Notes under the pieces: model-generated
What the model saw: the letters and a program-made list of their open reading frames with translations, nothing else
Told to the model about the DNA's origin: nothing
The model's database searches: none
Shown here: positions 20,001 to 27,606 of the stretch, piece after piece
Layout of the letters: every line of letters begins with the position of its first letter
How positions within the stretch are numbered: the first letter of the stretch is position 1
Assembly (NCBI GenBank): GCA_964446955.1
Contig: CAYUQJ010000001.1
Location: 186,001 to 250,000 of the forward strand
Origin: Leptolinea sp964446955
GTDB lineage: Bacteria; Chloroflexota; Anaerolineae; Anaerolineales; Anaerolineaceae
Length of the DNA: 64,000 nucleotides
Direction: 5' to 3'
Translations under genes and position numbers: made by a program

Positions 20001-21252
20001 AGTCAATGAACGTGTAGTTGATCCCAAGACTGGTGAAGTGCTTGTAGAACGTGGTGACTTACTGGATCACGAAGCTATCCGGAAGATCGTAGACGCGAGT
20101 ATTGAAGAAGTGAACGTGCGTTCACCAATGACCTGTGAATTGACACATGGTATCTGCCAAAAATGTTATGGCATGGATCTGGGTAGGGGAACCGTTGTGG
20201 AATTGGGTTCGGCTGTTGGTATTGTGGCTGCCCAGTCCATTGGTGAACCTGGTACCCAGTTGACCCTGCGTACCTTCCATACCGGTGGTGTTGCCGCTGG
20301 TGGCGATATCACGACGGGTCTTCCTCGTGTGGAAGAGCTATTTGAGGCACGCCGCCTGCCTAAAGGTGAAGCGGTCATTTCGCAGATATCCGGTGTCGTA
20401 AAAATTATTCAATCTGATAAATACAGTGATCAGCGTGTGGTACGCCTTGAGAACAGTGAAATGATCAGTGATGAATATGAGATCCCGGAAGGATGGGAAG
20501 TTGTCGTAAAGGATGAGGATCAGGTTTCGGTTGCTGATACACTCGCTAAGATGGGTGAAGCTGAGATAAAAGCCGAACATGCCGGTCGCATCCGGATCGA
20601 AGGCACCCGCGTGATCAATTCATACGAACAGCGTGAATCTGAAGAGTATGAAATTCCGAGCACAGCCCGCCTGTTGGTAAAAGAAGGTGACCATATTGGT
20701 GCCGGCGAGCCGTTGACGGAAGGATCACTAAACCCGCATATCATTCTACGCATCAAAGGCCGTGATGAATGTATGAAATACCTGCTGGTGGAGATCCAGA
20801 AGGTTTACCGCTCACAGGGCCAGAATATCAATGACAAGCATTTTGAGGTTATTATCCGCAAGATGCTTGGCAAAGTCCAGGTTATCCGTCCGGGCGATTC
20901 CAAATATCTTCCGCAGGATCTGGTTGACAGGCTTGAGATTTATAAGACAAATGAAAAGATGTTAGCCGAATCAAAACAGCCTGCCAAGTATGTTGAGATG
21001 CTGCTCGGTGTCACAAAGGCATCACTCAGCACAGACTCGTTCCTTTCCGCTTCTTCGTTCCAACACACGATCAAAGTTCTTGCCGGGGCGGCTATTGCCT
21101 CTACTGAAGATCCATTATTTGGTCTGAAAGAGAACGTAATTATCGGAAAACTAATTCCTGCAGGAACAGGTTTTATTCATGGCCGCTTTACAGAGGAACA
21201 TGGTTTAGCCGAACCTGATGTTCAGGATGATGTTCTCCCAACAGCTGAATAA
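17020..21252 (+). CDS. rpoC: RNA polymerase beta' subunit
   Basis: The largest core RNA polymerase subunit, 1410 residues. The N-terminal zinc site is C59, C61, C74, C77; the catalytic Mg-binding motif NADFDGDQM is at residues 625-633; a second zinc site is formed by Cys in DCGTHEG and TCELTHGICQKC. A long charged coiled-coil, about residues 140-320, is inserted between the zinc-binding and clamp regions, with a small globular piece in the middle. Insertions at this place are known in some phyla. The start is GTG 17020 with GAGGAGG 7 bases upstream. rpoB, normally immediately upstream, is not in the window: the upstream gene is a histidine kinase. rpoC has its own promoter and a terminator behind it, so it is a single-gene unit here. 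Confidence 0.98.
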   Translation: METKGLTALRISLASPETIRSWSYGEVLKPETINYRRLRPEKDGLFCEAIFGPTRDWQCYCGKYKNPRYKGIICDKCGVEVTRSSVRRERMGHIELATPVAHIWYTRRIPSYLGLLLDISRRNLDRVLYFAQYIVTYVDEEARQKALKRLEDEISISEREQAQEINAKIIEVKQARDRKMAEINQQKVDIESRKDEQIATRLEPIIQEGQRLEQDLQENLGNPAKGIIVFAATNVKIADKGDIVGAQHISAVQKAVKERLDEIDSEFHEQLERDIAALKLELEKVKAEADLNMENLRNQLDDQSTESADQNSHLRDELQELRPFTFLSEQRYRELKQRWGQVFKADMGAEAFYDILKRLDLDKLAEDLWHEVRTSKSKQKRKKATSRLKVVEDFKRSGNRPEWMILTVLPVIPPDLRPMVQLDGGRFATSDLNDLYRRVINRNNRLKRLLELGAPDVIVRNEKRMLQEAVDSLIDNSQRGKALSRRGRRELKSLSDMLKGKKGRFRRNLLGKRVDYSGRSVIVVGPSLKLYQCGLPKTMALELYRPFVIARLVKHNYAANVKGARRFIERNRPEVWEVLEEVIKDRPVLVNRAPTLHRLGIQAFEPMLIEGSAIQLHPLVTTAFNADFDGDQMAVHVPLSEKAVNEARRLMLASRNLLKPADGEPIISPSKDMVLGVYYLTIKDELSHKGDGHIFANCDEVELAYGLGHLDIHSNIKVRVRTWYDDNGDKLPELTEKMLDTTTGRVIFNRILPMDVQFVNSELDKGGVKDLIAQIYEVCGQEVTTEVADRIKDIGFEYAMRSGSTIAVSDITVPELKREILAQSQKDVDTLQREYRRGLLTEQERNERTIEVWQQTTKDVADAVKKAMDPSGNLSTMANSGATKGGFGPIAQLAGMRGLMADPAGRIIRLPIKSNFREGLTALEYFISTHGARKGLADTALRTADAGYLTRRLVDVAQDMIINEYDCGTHEGIVIRKSDDIAGQSMGTRLYGRTVNERVVDPKTGEVLVERGDLLDHEAIRKIVDASIEEVNVRSPMTCELTHGICQKCYGMDLGRGTVVELGSAVGIVAAQSIGEPGTQLTLRTFHTGGVAAGGDITTGLPRVEELFEARRLPKGEAVISQISGVVKIIQSDKYSDQRVVRLENSEMISDEYEIPEGWEVVVKDEDQVSVADTLAKMGEAEIKAEHAGRIRIEGTRVINSYEQRESEEYEIPSTARLLVKEGDHIGAGEPLTEGSLNPHIILRIKGRDECMKYLLVEIQKVYRSQGQNINDKHFEVIIRKMLGKVQVIRPGDSKYLPQDLVDRLEIYKTNEKMLAESKQPAKYVEMLLGVTKASLSTDSFLSASSFQHTIKVLAGAAIASTEDPLFGLKENVIIGKLIPAGTGFIHGRFTEEHGLAEPDVQDDVLPTAE

Positions 21253-21285
21253 AATCATTTGAGTTAGACAAAAAAGCATTGAACG

Positions 21286-21312
21286 AGTGCCTGTCAATTC
21301 CTGACAGGCACT
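21286..21312 (+). terminator. Terminator-like hairpin after rpoC
   Basis: An 11-bp perfect stem (AGTGCCTGTCA / TGACAGGCACT) with a 5-base loop lies 34 bases after the rpoC stop. The T-rich tail is weak on the plus strand and somewhat better on the minus strand, so it may serve the converging gene as well. Confidence 0.65.
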
Positions 21313-21346
21313 TGTCTTATATAAAAGGTTTCGTCAGGAAAGAATG

Positions 21347-22432
21347 TTAGATAATACTGGAATAGTGATATGAAATAAGACCATCGATAATTCCGAGTGT
21401 GTCGGTTCCTTTTCGGTTATTCGTGCCAAAAGAGGAAGTCCACCCAAAATTTCGTGAAGGCTCTTTCCCTGAAATGGATGTTAGTTCGAATTTCACCCCT
21501 TGCTGTCGTTTTGTAAATAGCTCTGTATAAAAGGCTTTAATCTCTTCGTGACCTTGCAGTGTCTTTTCAGAGGTAATATGTACAGCATCGGCGGCATAGA
21601 GAGTAGCAACTGCTTCCACATCATTCGTGTTAAGGGCGTGTATTAATTTTTCGATCAACCCAACAGGTTTATTGGTGGGATAAGGGAAGGCTGCAATACT
21701 ATCCCATAGGGCAGGCAGGTATTTCCGACAATAATCCCAGCTATAGAAGTTGACAGCCGGTATATTAAGTGAAACGGCTGTATTGAGGAACTCTGTGATG
21801 TCATTGGTTGAAGGAGACCATCCCTGATTGCTGTACGCTGAACCTGTTGCAATATAGGGCCTGTAGGGTGAGAGGGCTTGAAATTCACGAAATGAACGTT
21901 GAAGCTGGGCGCCCGCGTTGTGTGCCTGTTCCCAGTAGACCTGCGGCATATTGAAATCTGCCTTATTTAGAAAATCAGTCCAGGGGAAGGTCATGTGGTA
22001 TGAGGGAAAACGGAAGGAGCTTAATGCAACGGGCATTTTCCCGACGTATCCACGCAGATCAGACGCATAACGCCTTGCGGCTGCATCCATCCCAGCAGCC
22101 TTGTATTCTGTTTCAGAGTCTATGACATAACCATCAAGTCCCAATTGGCGGGCGCGTCGTCCACCGATCCATGCCTCACCATCTGGATCGCCTCCGTATA
22201 TGTAATGCCACCCCCAGCATTCAATACCTAACCTGTGCAAGGCGGTAATCAGAGGAGGAACAAGATCCTCTCCGGTTGAGGCATTTATGTTGTAATGATT
22301 TACACCATCCGCAATTTTTACCAGAACGTGCGTTAATCCGGCTGACTGGGCAACGGATGCGATCGCGGTGGGGTTTCCCCCTTCGCAATCACGTATTTTC
22401 CAGATGAAAAACCCTTTTCCGGTGAGTGTCAT
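21347..22432 (-). CDS. TIM-barrel glycosidase-like protein fused to SnoaL-like domain
   Basis: A 361-residue soluble protein without signal peptide. Residues 1-250 resemble a TIM-barrel glycoside-hydrolase-like or lysozyme-like fold seen in bacterial 'hypothetical glycosidase' proteins: alternating strands such as THVLVKIADG, CWGWHYIYG, GLDGYVIDSE (Asp and Glu at a strand end), VALSSFR, MPQVYWEQ and AVNFYSWDYC. Residues about 258-361 look like an NTF2/SnoaL-like domain (LIHALNTNDVEAVATLYAADAVHI, GHEEIKAFYTELF). The fusion of these two is unusual. Catalytic activity is not established; Asp/Glu at strand ends would be the candidates. It is the last gene of a three-gene minus-strand operon, 6 bases after the HD gene. 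Confidence 0.6.
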   Translation of the reverse strand: MTLTGKGFFIWKIRDCEGGNPTAIASVAQSAGLTHVLVKIADGVNHYNINASTGEDLVPPLITALHRLGIECWGWHYIYGGDPDGEAWIGGRRARQLGLDGYVIDSETEYKAAGMDAAARRYASDLRGYVGKMPVALSSFRFPSYHMTFPWTDFLNKADFNMPQVYWEQAHNAGAQLQRSFREFQALSPYRPYIATGSAYSNQGWSPSTNDITEFLNTAVSLNIPAVNFYSWDYCRKYLPALWDSIAAFPYPTNKPVGLIEKLIHALNTNDVEAVATLYAADAVHITSEKTLQGHEEIKAFYTELFTKRQQGVKFELTSISGKEPSRNFGWTSSFGTNNRKGTDTLGIIDGLISYHYSSII

Positions 22433-22438
22433 ACATTC

Positions 22439-23020
22439 TTATGCCGGTGTGCCATCGGGTTTGAGTGAGCCTTCAAGATCCAACTCAGGCGCTATCTTCC
22501 GCATGGCAAGGATAACATTGTCAACATGGGTCCAGAGGTCAACACCAAATGTTTCTGTATTGGCTGCAATTTCTTCCCGATCAATTGCTGCCGCGAATGC
22601 CCGATCCTTCCATTTTTTCTTGACCGAAGAAGCGGTAAGATCGTATAAGGATCTTGAAGGACGGACTAAAGCAACGGCTGTTATTAAACCGGTCAATTCA
22701 TCTACAGCTGCCAGACATTTTTCCATCAAATTTACACGTTCTACGCCAATGCCGTGACTTAACACAGCATGAACGATTTCTTCGGGTACATTTAGATCGC
22801 GTAAGATTGGCGCACCGGCAGATGGATGCTCTTCCATGGTTGGATGGATCTCCCAATCAAAATCGTGCAATAAACCTGCCAGTCCCCAGATTTCAACATC
22901 ACTGTTGTATTTTTCAGCATAGAAACGCATGGCGGCCTCAACGGAAAGCATGTGATTGACCAGGCCTGAATTTTTTACATACTGGGTGACAATTTTTAAA
23001 CCTTCATCACGTGTGGTCAT
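22439..23020 (-). CDS. HD-domain hydrolase
   Basis: A 193-residue protein of the HDIG/HD family. Metal-binding residues are visible: His23 in NHMLSVE, the His-Asp pair in GLLHDFDWE near residue 52, His in EEHPSAG, and a distal Asp in AAVDELTGL. Such proteins are phosphohydrolases acting on nucleotides or related phosphates; substrate unknown. It overlaps the SanA-like gene upstream by four bases (23017-23020, ATGA), so translation is coupled. There is no signal peptide. Confidence 0.82.
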   Translation of the reverse strand: MTTRDEGLKIVTQYVKNSGLVNHMLSVEAAMRFYAEKYNSDVEIWGLAGLLHDFDWEIHPTMEEHPSAGAPILRDLNVPEEIVHAVLSHGIGVERVNLMEKCLAAVDELTGLITAVALVRPSRSLYDLTASSVKKKWKDRAFAAAIDREEIAANTETFGVDLWTHVDNVILAMRKIAPELDLEGSLKPDGTPA

Positions 23021-23703
23021 GATAAACCTTCCTCAATATCCTGTTCAATGTAGTCCCCATCGGGAGGGTAGATTGGTTCCGGGTCTCCTAAAATGGGTTC
23101 CGGTTTTCGTATGTAGAGATCAATAAATGCGGTAAATGTTGCCGGGATTTCGCGCAACCGCCAGTAGATATATGATCCTAGCCGGTAATTGCGACGATCC
23201 GCGCTCACCCCGAGCGTTTTCAGCCCAATCGTATCGCAGATATATAAGGCACGAGGAAGGTGATAATCCTGAGTGACCAGCAATGCTTCTTTAACACCAA
23301 AGATCGTCAGTGCCCGATAGCATGTGTCATAGGTGCGGCGGCCGGCATAATCCAACACAATATCTTCCTCTGGAACCCCAAGCTGCATGGCGTATTTTTG
23401 CATGGCGCCCGGTTCGTTGTAGTGTATTGTGCTATTATCGCCGCTCATCAGGAGTTTTTTTACTTTTCCGGCTTTGTAAAGTTCCACTGCTGTTTGAACC
23501 CTGTCACGCAACACTGCGGACGGCGATCCATCGCGATAAAGACCCGCCCCAAATACTACAGCAGTTTTTCCCTCAGGTGCGATACCAAGAGGAAATCTCT
23601 TTCCCGCCGAAGCAAAATACGCGATTATTGCGGGAAGAAAGCATACTGCAACAAGAATAGTTAGCCCTAACAATATGATTTTTCTAAGTTTTTGTTTTTT
23701 CAC
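23017..23703 (-). CDS. SanA/YdcF-like DUF218 membrane protein
   Basis: The protein has a basic start and one N-terminal helix (residues about 9-27), then a DUF218 domain outside the membrane: AVVFGAGLYRDGSPS, a region MSGDNST, Asp-rich EEDIVLDYAGRRTYDT and LLVTQDYHLPRALY. The family includes E. coli SanA, linked to envelope barrier function and vancomycin resistance at high temperature, and YdcF. The biochemical reaction is not settled. I prefer the GTG at 23703 because an extended -10 (TGG-TAGAAT, 23723-23715) overlaps the upstream ATG at 23724; from GTG the chain begins MKKQKLRK followed directly by the helix. If that promoter is not real, ATG 23724 adds seven residues. First gene of a three-gene operon. 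Confidence 0.8.
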   Translation of the reverse strand: MKKQKLRKIILLGLTILVAVCFLPAIIAYFASAGKRFPLGIAPEGKTAVVFGAGLYRDGSPSAVLRDRVQTAVELYKAGKVKKLLMSGDNSTIHYNEPGAMQKYAMQLGVPEEDIVLDYAGRRTYDTCYRALTIFGVKEALLVTQDYHLPRALYICDTIGLKTLGVSADRRNYRLGSYIYWRLREIPATFTAFIDLYIRKPEPILGDPEPIYPPDGDYIEQDIEEGLS

Positions 23704-23714
23704 TATGAAAATTG

Positions 23715-23723
23715 ATTCTACCA
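23715..23723 (-). promoter_or_regulatory. Extended -10 promoter of the SanA-HD-glycosidase operon
   Basis: On the minus strand TGG-TAGAAT, with 11 bases to a GTG codon at 23703. It would give an almost leaderless mRNA. No -35 is evident. Confidence 0.45.
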
Positions 23724-23770
23724 TGCCGTTAAGTATCAGGTCAGATTACAACCATTGGTCTTGAATAGCG

Positions 23771-23776
23771 TAAAAT
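23771..23776 (+). promoter_or_regulatory. Candidate -10 box for the DUF4230 gene
   Basis: TAAAAT lies 28 bases before ATG 23805, with AAGGTAAAGG as possible ribosome binding site between. No clear -35. The 80-100 bases between the two divergent genes hold nothing else. Confidence 0.35.
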
Positions 23777-23804
23777 ATTATACAAGGTAAAGGATTCAAC
23801 AATT

Positions 23805-24479
23805 ATGAAAACTCATCAATTCTTTGGTTTATTACTGTTCATTCTGGTGATAATCGTGTTAGCCGGTGGTGGAATGTTATTTATGATCGGTCGACAGATC
23901 GAAGCGATAGAAGACCGGACGGTTGGACCTATCCAACAGATCAATCATGATATGGCAACCCGGATTGCGCGTTTTATGGAGCCAACCCCGACTATTATTG
24001 CAGATCCGGTAACCATCATTCATGAAGTTCGTTCACTGGCAAGACTGGAAACGATCCAATATTCGGTGGAAAAAGTCATACTTGCCGATTCCGGGCGAGA
24101 GGAAGTAAAAGCTCTATTTGGAGACAAACTTCTATTTGTAGCTCATGGCGAAGTAATTGCCGGTGTTGATTTGACTAAGCTTAAAGTCGAAGATGTGATA
24201 TTGGAAGGTGATGTGGTTTCCATTCGATTGCCTGAAGCTGAGATACTTGTAACAAAGTTGGATAATGATCGGTCTTATGTTTACGATCGCCAGACTGGGC
24301 TCCTCGTCAGACCGGACACCCAACTGGAAACTCTGGCCCGGCAGACAGCGGAAGATGAGATTTATCAGGCTGCTTTAAAGGACGGGATACTAGAGCAGGC
24401 TAAAACGAACGCCGAAAATTTTATTGACAGACTTATTCGGTCTCTGGGATATGAAGAGGTCATTTTTCTTCAGTCCTGA
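23805..24479 (+). CDS. DUF4230 family membrane-anchored protein
   Basis: A 224-residue protein with one N-terminal helix (residues 6-29), a short linker, and a DUF4230 domain: LARLETIQYSVEKVI, LLFVAHGEVIAGVDL, VRLPEAEIL and a C-terminal amphipathic stretch (QAKTNAENFIDRLIRSLG). The domain is predicted to face outward. Its function is unknown; the LETIQ.S and AHGEV.AGVDL blocks are the family's hallmarks. It is divergently arranged to the SanA-like gene and lies 89 bases before the nucleoside kinase gene, which seems to have its own promoter. Confidence 0.82.
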   Translation: MKTHQFFGLLLFILVIIVLAGGGMLFMIGRQIEAIEDRTVGPIQQINHDMATRIARFMEPTPTIIADPVTIIHEVRSLARLETIQYSVEKVILADSGREEVKALFGDKLLFVAHGEVIAGVDLTKLKVEDVILEGDVVSIRLPEAEILVTKLDNDRSYVYDRQTGLLVRPDTQLETLARQTAEDEIYQAALKDGILEQAKTNAENFIDRLIRSLGYEEVIFLQS

Positions 24480-24550
24480 TCGTTTCCCCGAGGACTTGCG
24501 GCAATCAGGATATATGCAGCGGGGTGTACTCACCGTGCAAATATCATTTA

Positions 24551-24559
24551 TGCTAGAAT
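24551..24559 (+). promoter_or_regulatory. Extended -10 promoter, near-leaderless, nucleoside kinase gene
   Basis: TGC-TAGAAT followed by nine bases and then ATG 24569. If the start point is 6-8 bases after the -10, the 5' leader is 1-3 bases long and there is no room for a ribosome binding site. Confidence 0.55.
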
Positions 24560-24568
24560 GAAACTCCT

Positions 24569-26302
24569 ATGGAAAATTCAAATTTCTATTTAACAAAACC
24601 TCAACCTTCTGTCGAGGTCTATTTACATGATGGAAGGGTAATCCGTGGCGATCGTGGAAAAGAGGTTGTGCATTTCCTACGCGCTCTTCCGGAATGGGAT
24701 AATCCGCCTGTTGTGGGGGCGATCATCAACGGCGAATTAAGGGAATTAACCTATCCGATAGATATCGATTCCCGTGTGCGGCCCATCACCATGGCCGATT
24801 CCGATGGCGCGCGAATCTACAGGCGATCTCTCACTTTTCTTCTGGAATCGGCTTTCGAAGACATCCATCCTGAATGGCGATTGACGATAGACCATTCAGT
24901 TTCTTCCGGTGGTTTCTTTTGCCAGGTGTTAGAAAATGGCGTTCCTATGAAGGTTGATCTGAAGAGTCTCAAGGATCATATGTGGGAGCTTGTAAGGAAA
25001 GATATCCCTCTTACACGGGAACAGGTTCCAATCTCGGAGGCCATTCAATACTTCAAAGATCATGGGAATGAAGACAAAGTCCGCTTATTAAAATATCGGC
25101 AAAAAGATCGTCTTGTTCTCTATAACCTTGAAAGCCACAGGGATTATCACCACGGTTATATGGTTCCTTCAACCGGGTTTCTGCGCTGGTTCGACATCAC
25201 TTCTCTTGGAGATGGTTTTATCCTTCAATTTCCGCAGCGCAAGGCACCGACGAAACTGCTTCCCATGCCGGCTTATCCCAAACTATTGACCACTTTTCAG
25301 CGTTATGGCAGGTGGCTGAGCCGGCTTGGGATTGAATCTGTGGGTGCATTGAATGATTCGATTAATTCCGGCCGAATTCGGGAAGTCATTCTGGTTTCCG
25401 AAGCATTGCATGAGCAGCAGATTGCGGAATTAGCTGAATCTATCGTCAACCATTCCAACCAGATACGCATAGTTATGATAGCCGGGCCATCATCTTCGGG
25501 AAAGACTACTTTTTCAAAGAGATTGTCAATCCAATTGCTGGCACATGGGATCCTGCCATTCCCGGTAGAAATCGATAATTATTTCGTTGACCGTGACAAG
25601 ACACCTAAAGATAAGAATGGTGAATTTGACTTTGAGGCGCTAGGAGCGGTTAACACAGAGCTTTTCAGTGATAATCTTCGTAAGCTTATAGCCGGTGAGG
25701 AAGTTCAAATGCCCCGCTATAACTTCAAAACCGGGTTATCTGAACAGGGTGAAATTGCCCGTTTGAATAAAGACCAGATCATTATTCTGGAAGGGATCCA
25801 TGGGCTAAACCCGGGGCTTCTCCCCAATTTGCCGCAAGACCAGACTTATCGGATTTATGTATCCTGCCTGACCCAATTGAATCTTGACAGGCATAACCGG
25901 ATTTCCACTACAGATTCCCGCATGTTAAGGCGTATCGTCCGTGACTCGGCGGAAAGGGGATACACGGCACAACAGACTATTAAACGCTGGGAATCGGTAC
26001 GCCGGGGTGAAAAACTACACATCTTTCCGTATCAGGAAAATGCTGATGATATGTTCAATTCTGCCCTGGCTTACGAACTCTCTGCATTGAAACCGCTGGC
26101 AGAACCTTTGCTTCGCCAGGTTCCATTCGGTGTACCGGAATACATAGAAGCTAAACGACTGCTGGCTTTCCTTGATTGGTTCCTGCCGGTTGATTCGAGC
26201 CTTATTCCGGACAACTCCCTACTTCGTGAGTTTATTGGCGGATCGATCTTGAAGAATTTTAAACTCTGGGAAAATCCATCACAGGATGAGTTGAATTACT
26301 AA
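24569..26302 (+). CDS. TGS-domain nucleoside (uridine-type) kinase
   Basis: The 577-residue protein joins an N-terminal TGS/ThrRS-like part (residues 10-230, with RSLTFLLESA in place of the ThrRS second additional domain and HRDYHHGYMVPSTG) to a uridine-kinase-like P-loop domain (GPSSSGKTTF near residue 310, EIDNYFVDR, MPRYNFKTG, ILEGIHGLNP). This architecture is known in Thermotoga and other bacteria as a broad nucleoside kinase, which phosphorylates uridine, cytidine or similar with NTP. The TGS part may bind nucleotides or RNA. Length and order match the family. It is transcribed alone and followed by a strong terminator. Confidence 0.87.
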   Translation: MENSNFYLTKPQPSVEVYLHDGRVIRGDRGKEVVHFLRALPEWDNPPVVGAIINGELRELTYPIDIDSRVRPITMADSDGARIYRRSLTFLLESAFEDIHPEWRLTIDHSVSSGGFFCQVLENGVPMKVDLKSLKDHMWELVRKDIPLTREQVPISEAIQYFKDHGNEDKVRLLKYRQKDRLVLYNLESHRDYHHGYMVPSTGFLRWFDITSLGDGFILQFPQRKAPTKLLPMPAYPKLLTTFQRYGRWLSRLGIESVGALNDSINSGRIREVILVSEALHEQQIAELAESIVNHSNQIRIVMIAGPSSSGKTTFSKRLSIQLLAHGILPFPVEIDNYFVDRDKTPKDKNGEFDFEALGAVNTELFSDNLRKLIAGEEVQMPRYNFKTGLSEQGEIARLNKDQIIILEGIHGLNPGLLPNLPQDQTYRIYVSCLTQLNLDRHNRISTTDSRMLRRIVRDSAERGYTAQQTIKRWESVRRGEKLHIFPYQENADDMFNSALAYELSALKPLAEPLLRQVPFGVPEYIEAKRLLAFLDWFLPVDSSLIPDNSLLREFIGGSILKNFKLWENPSQDELNY

Positions 26303-26306
26303 GAAA

Positions 26307-26347
26307 AAGAGGTTGTCCCTCAAAAAGACAACCTCTTCTTTTTTTTT
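26307..26347 (+). terminator. Rho-independent terminator of the nucleoside kinase gene
   Basis: An 11-bp stem (AAGAGGTTGTC / GACAACCTCTT), 9-base loop and a run of nine T right after one C. It begins five bases after the stop codon. Confidence 0.92.
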
Positions 26348-26361
26348 GTATGGATTGTTGA

Positions 26362-27582
26362 TTACTTCAGGTGTGTTCGGAATACTTTTCCCAGCCGGCC
26401 AATACCCTCATTAATCGTTTCGGGTTTGGAGAATGAGAAATTCAGACGCATTGTATTTTCACCACCACCAACCGGATGGAATGAACCACCGGGAACATAG
26501 GCCACATTTTCCTTCAGGGCTTCCTTCATCAATACGGCGGCATCGTTACCTGCGGGTAGAGTAACCCAGAGGAAGAGTCCACCTTCCGGATGTGTCCACT
26601 TGATGGTTTTCGGGCAATGCTCTTCCAGAGCGTCAAGCATGACATCACGGCGTTCGTTGTAAACGCGGCGAATAACTTTGACATGCTCATCAATAAAACC
26701 ATCTTTTCCCACTTCGTAGGCGATCATCTGGTTTAATGTGGATGTGTTTAAGTCTACACCCTGTTTAGCCTGTGCCAGTTTGGCGATCACATCAACCGGT
26801 CCAATGACCCATGCCAGGCGAATACCCGGGGCGAGAATTTTTGAGAATGTGCTCAAATACACGACATTTCCGTTGTACTGCCCTTTTTCCTGACCGCGCA
26901 TTTCGGAATCTAGCTGCGCCAATGTTGGCAGGTCAACGCCTTCATAACGCAATTTGCCATAAGGGTCATCTTCAACAATCGGGATACCATATTTGTCAGC
27001 CATTTCAACAACCATTTTCCGGCGTTCCAGTGTGAATGAGATGCCGGTTGGATTCTGGAAATTGGGAAGAGCGTAAAGGAACTTCGGATTCTTTTTTAAT
27101 CCTTCTTCCAGGCTGTCGGGCAGCATTCCGTGTTCATCTGATTGTACGGGAATGTATTCGCACTCATAGGCATTCCAGGCCTGTAATGCCCCCAGGTACG
27201 TTGGATTCTCTACCAGTATCTTGTCGCCAGGATCAATGAATACTTTCCCAAGCAAATCCAATGCCTGTTGTGATCCTGATGTGATCAGGAGATTGTCTCT
27301 GTCACAGGATAGACCGTTCTTAATGGCATCCGCTGCCAGCATATCCCGAAGAGGGTTATAGCCATCGGTTGTTCCGTATTGCAGGGCTTTTTCACTTAGA
27401 TTTTTTAAGATCCGATCACAAGCCTTGTTCACCTGTTCCACGGGAAAGATTTCAGGCGCCGGCATACCGCCACCAAATGAAATTACTTCAGGCTGTTCAG
27501 TAAGTTTCAATAATTCGCGAATGGCAGAACCTTTCATCCGCTGAGTTCGTTGAGCCAGACGGCTATTCCATGTGGGTTGCAT
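26362..27582 (-). CDS. PLP-dependent aminotransferase, LysN / 2-aminoadipate type
   Basis: A 406-residue fold-type I aminotransferase. It has the N-terminal GGGMPAPEIFP substrate loop typical of the 2-aminoadipate / MocR-related branch, the glycine loop GSQQALDLLG, NFQNPTG with the PLP-contacting Asn, EDDPYG with the Asp that binds the pyridine nitrogen, and STFSKILAPG with the PLP Lys. Family members move amino groups between aminoadipate, branched-chain, aromatic amino acids and 2-oxoglutarate; which one cannot be told from the sequence. It lies 24 bases downstream of the glyA-gcvT fusion and is probably in its transcript. Confidence 0.88.
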   Translation of the reverse strand: MQPTWNSRLAQRTQRMKGSAIRELLKLTEQPEVISFGGGMPAPEIFPVEQVNKACDRILKNLSEKALQYGTTDGYNPLRDMLAADAIKNGLSCDRDNLLITSGSQQALDLLGKVFIDPGDKILVENPTYLGALQAWNAYECEYIPVQSDEHGMLPDSLEEGLKKNPKFLYALPNFQNPTGISFTLERRKMVVEMADKYGIPIVEDDPYGKLRYEGVDLPTLAQLDSEMRGQEKGQYNGNVVYLSTFSKILAPGIRLAWVIGPVDVIAKLAQAKQGVDLNTSTLNQMIAYEVGKDGFIDEHVKVIRRVYNERRDVMLDALEEHCPKTIKWTHPEGGLFLWVTLPAGNDAAVLMKEALKENVAYVPGGSFHPVGGGENTMRLNFSFSKPETINEGIGRLGKVFRTHLK

Positions 27583-27606
27583 TCCTACTCCTTTGGTATT
27601 AATGTT

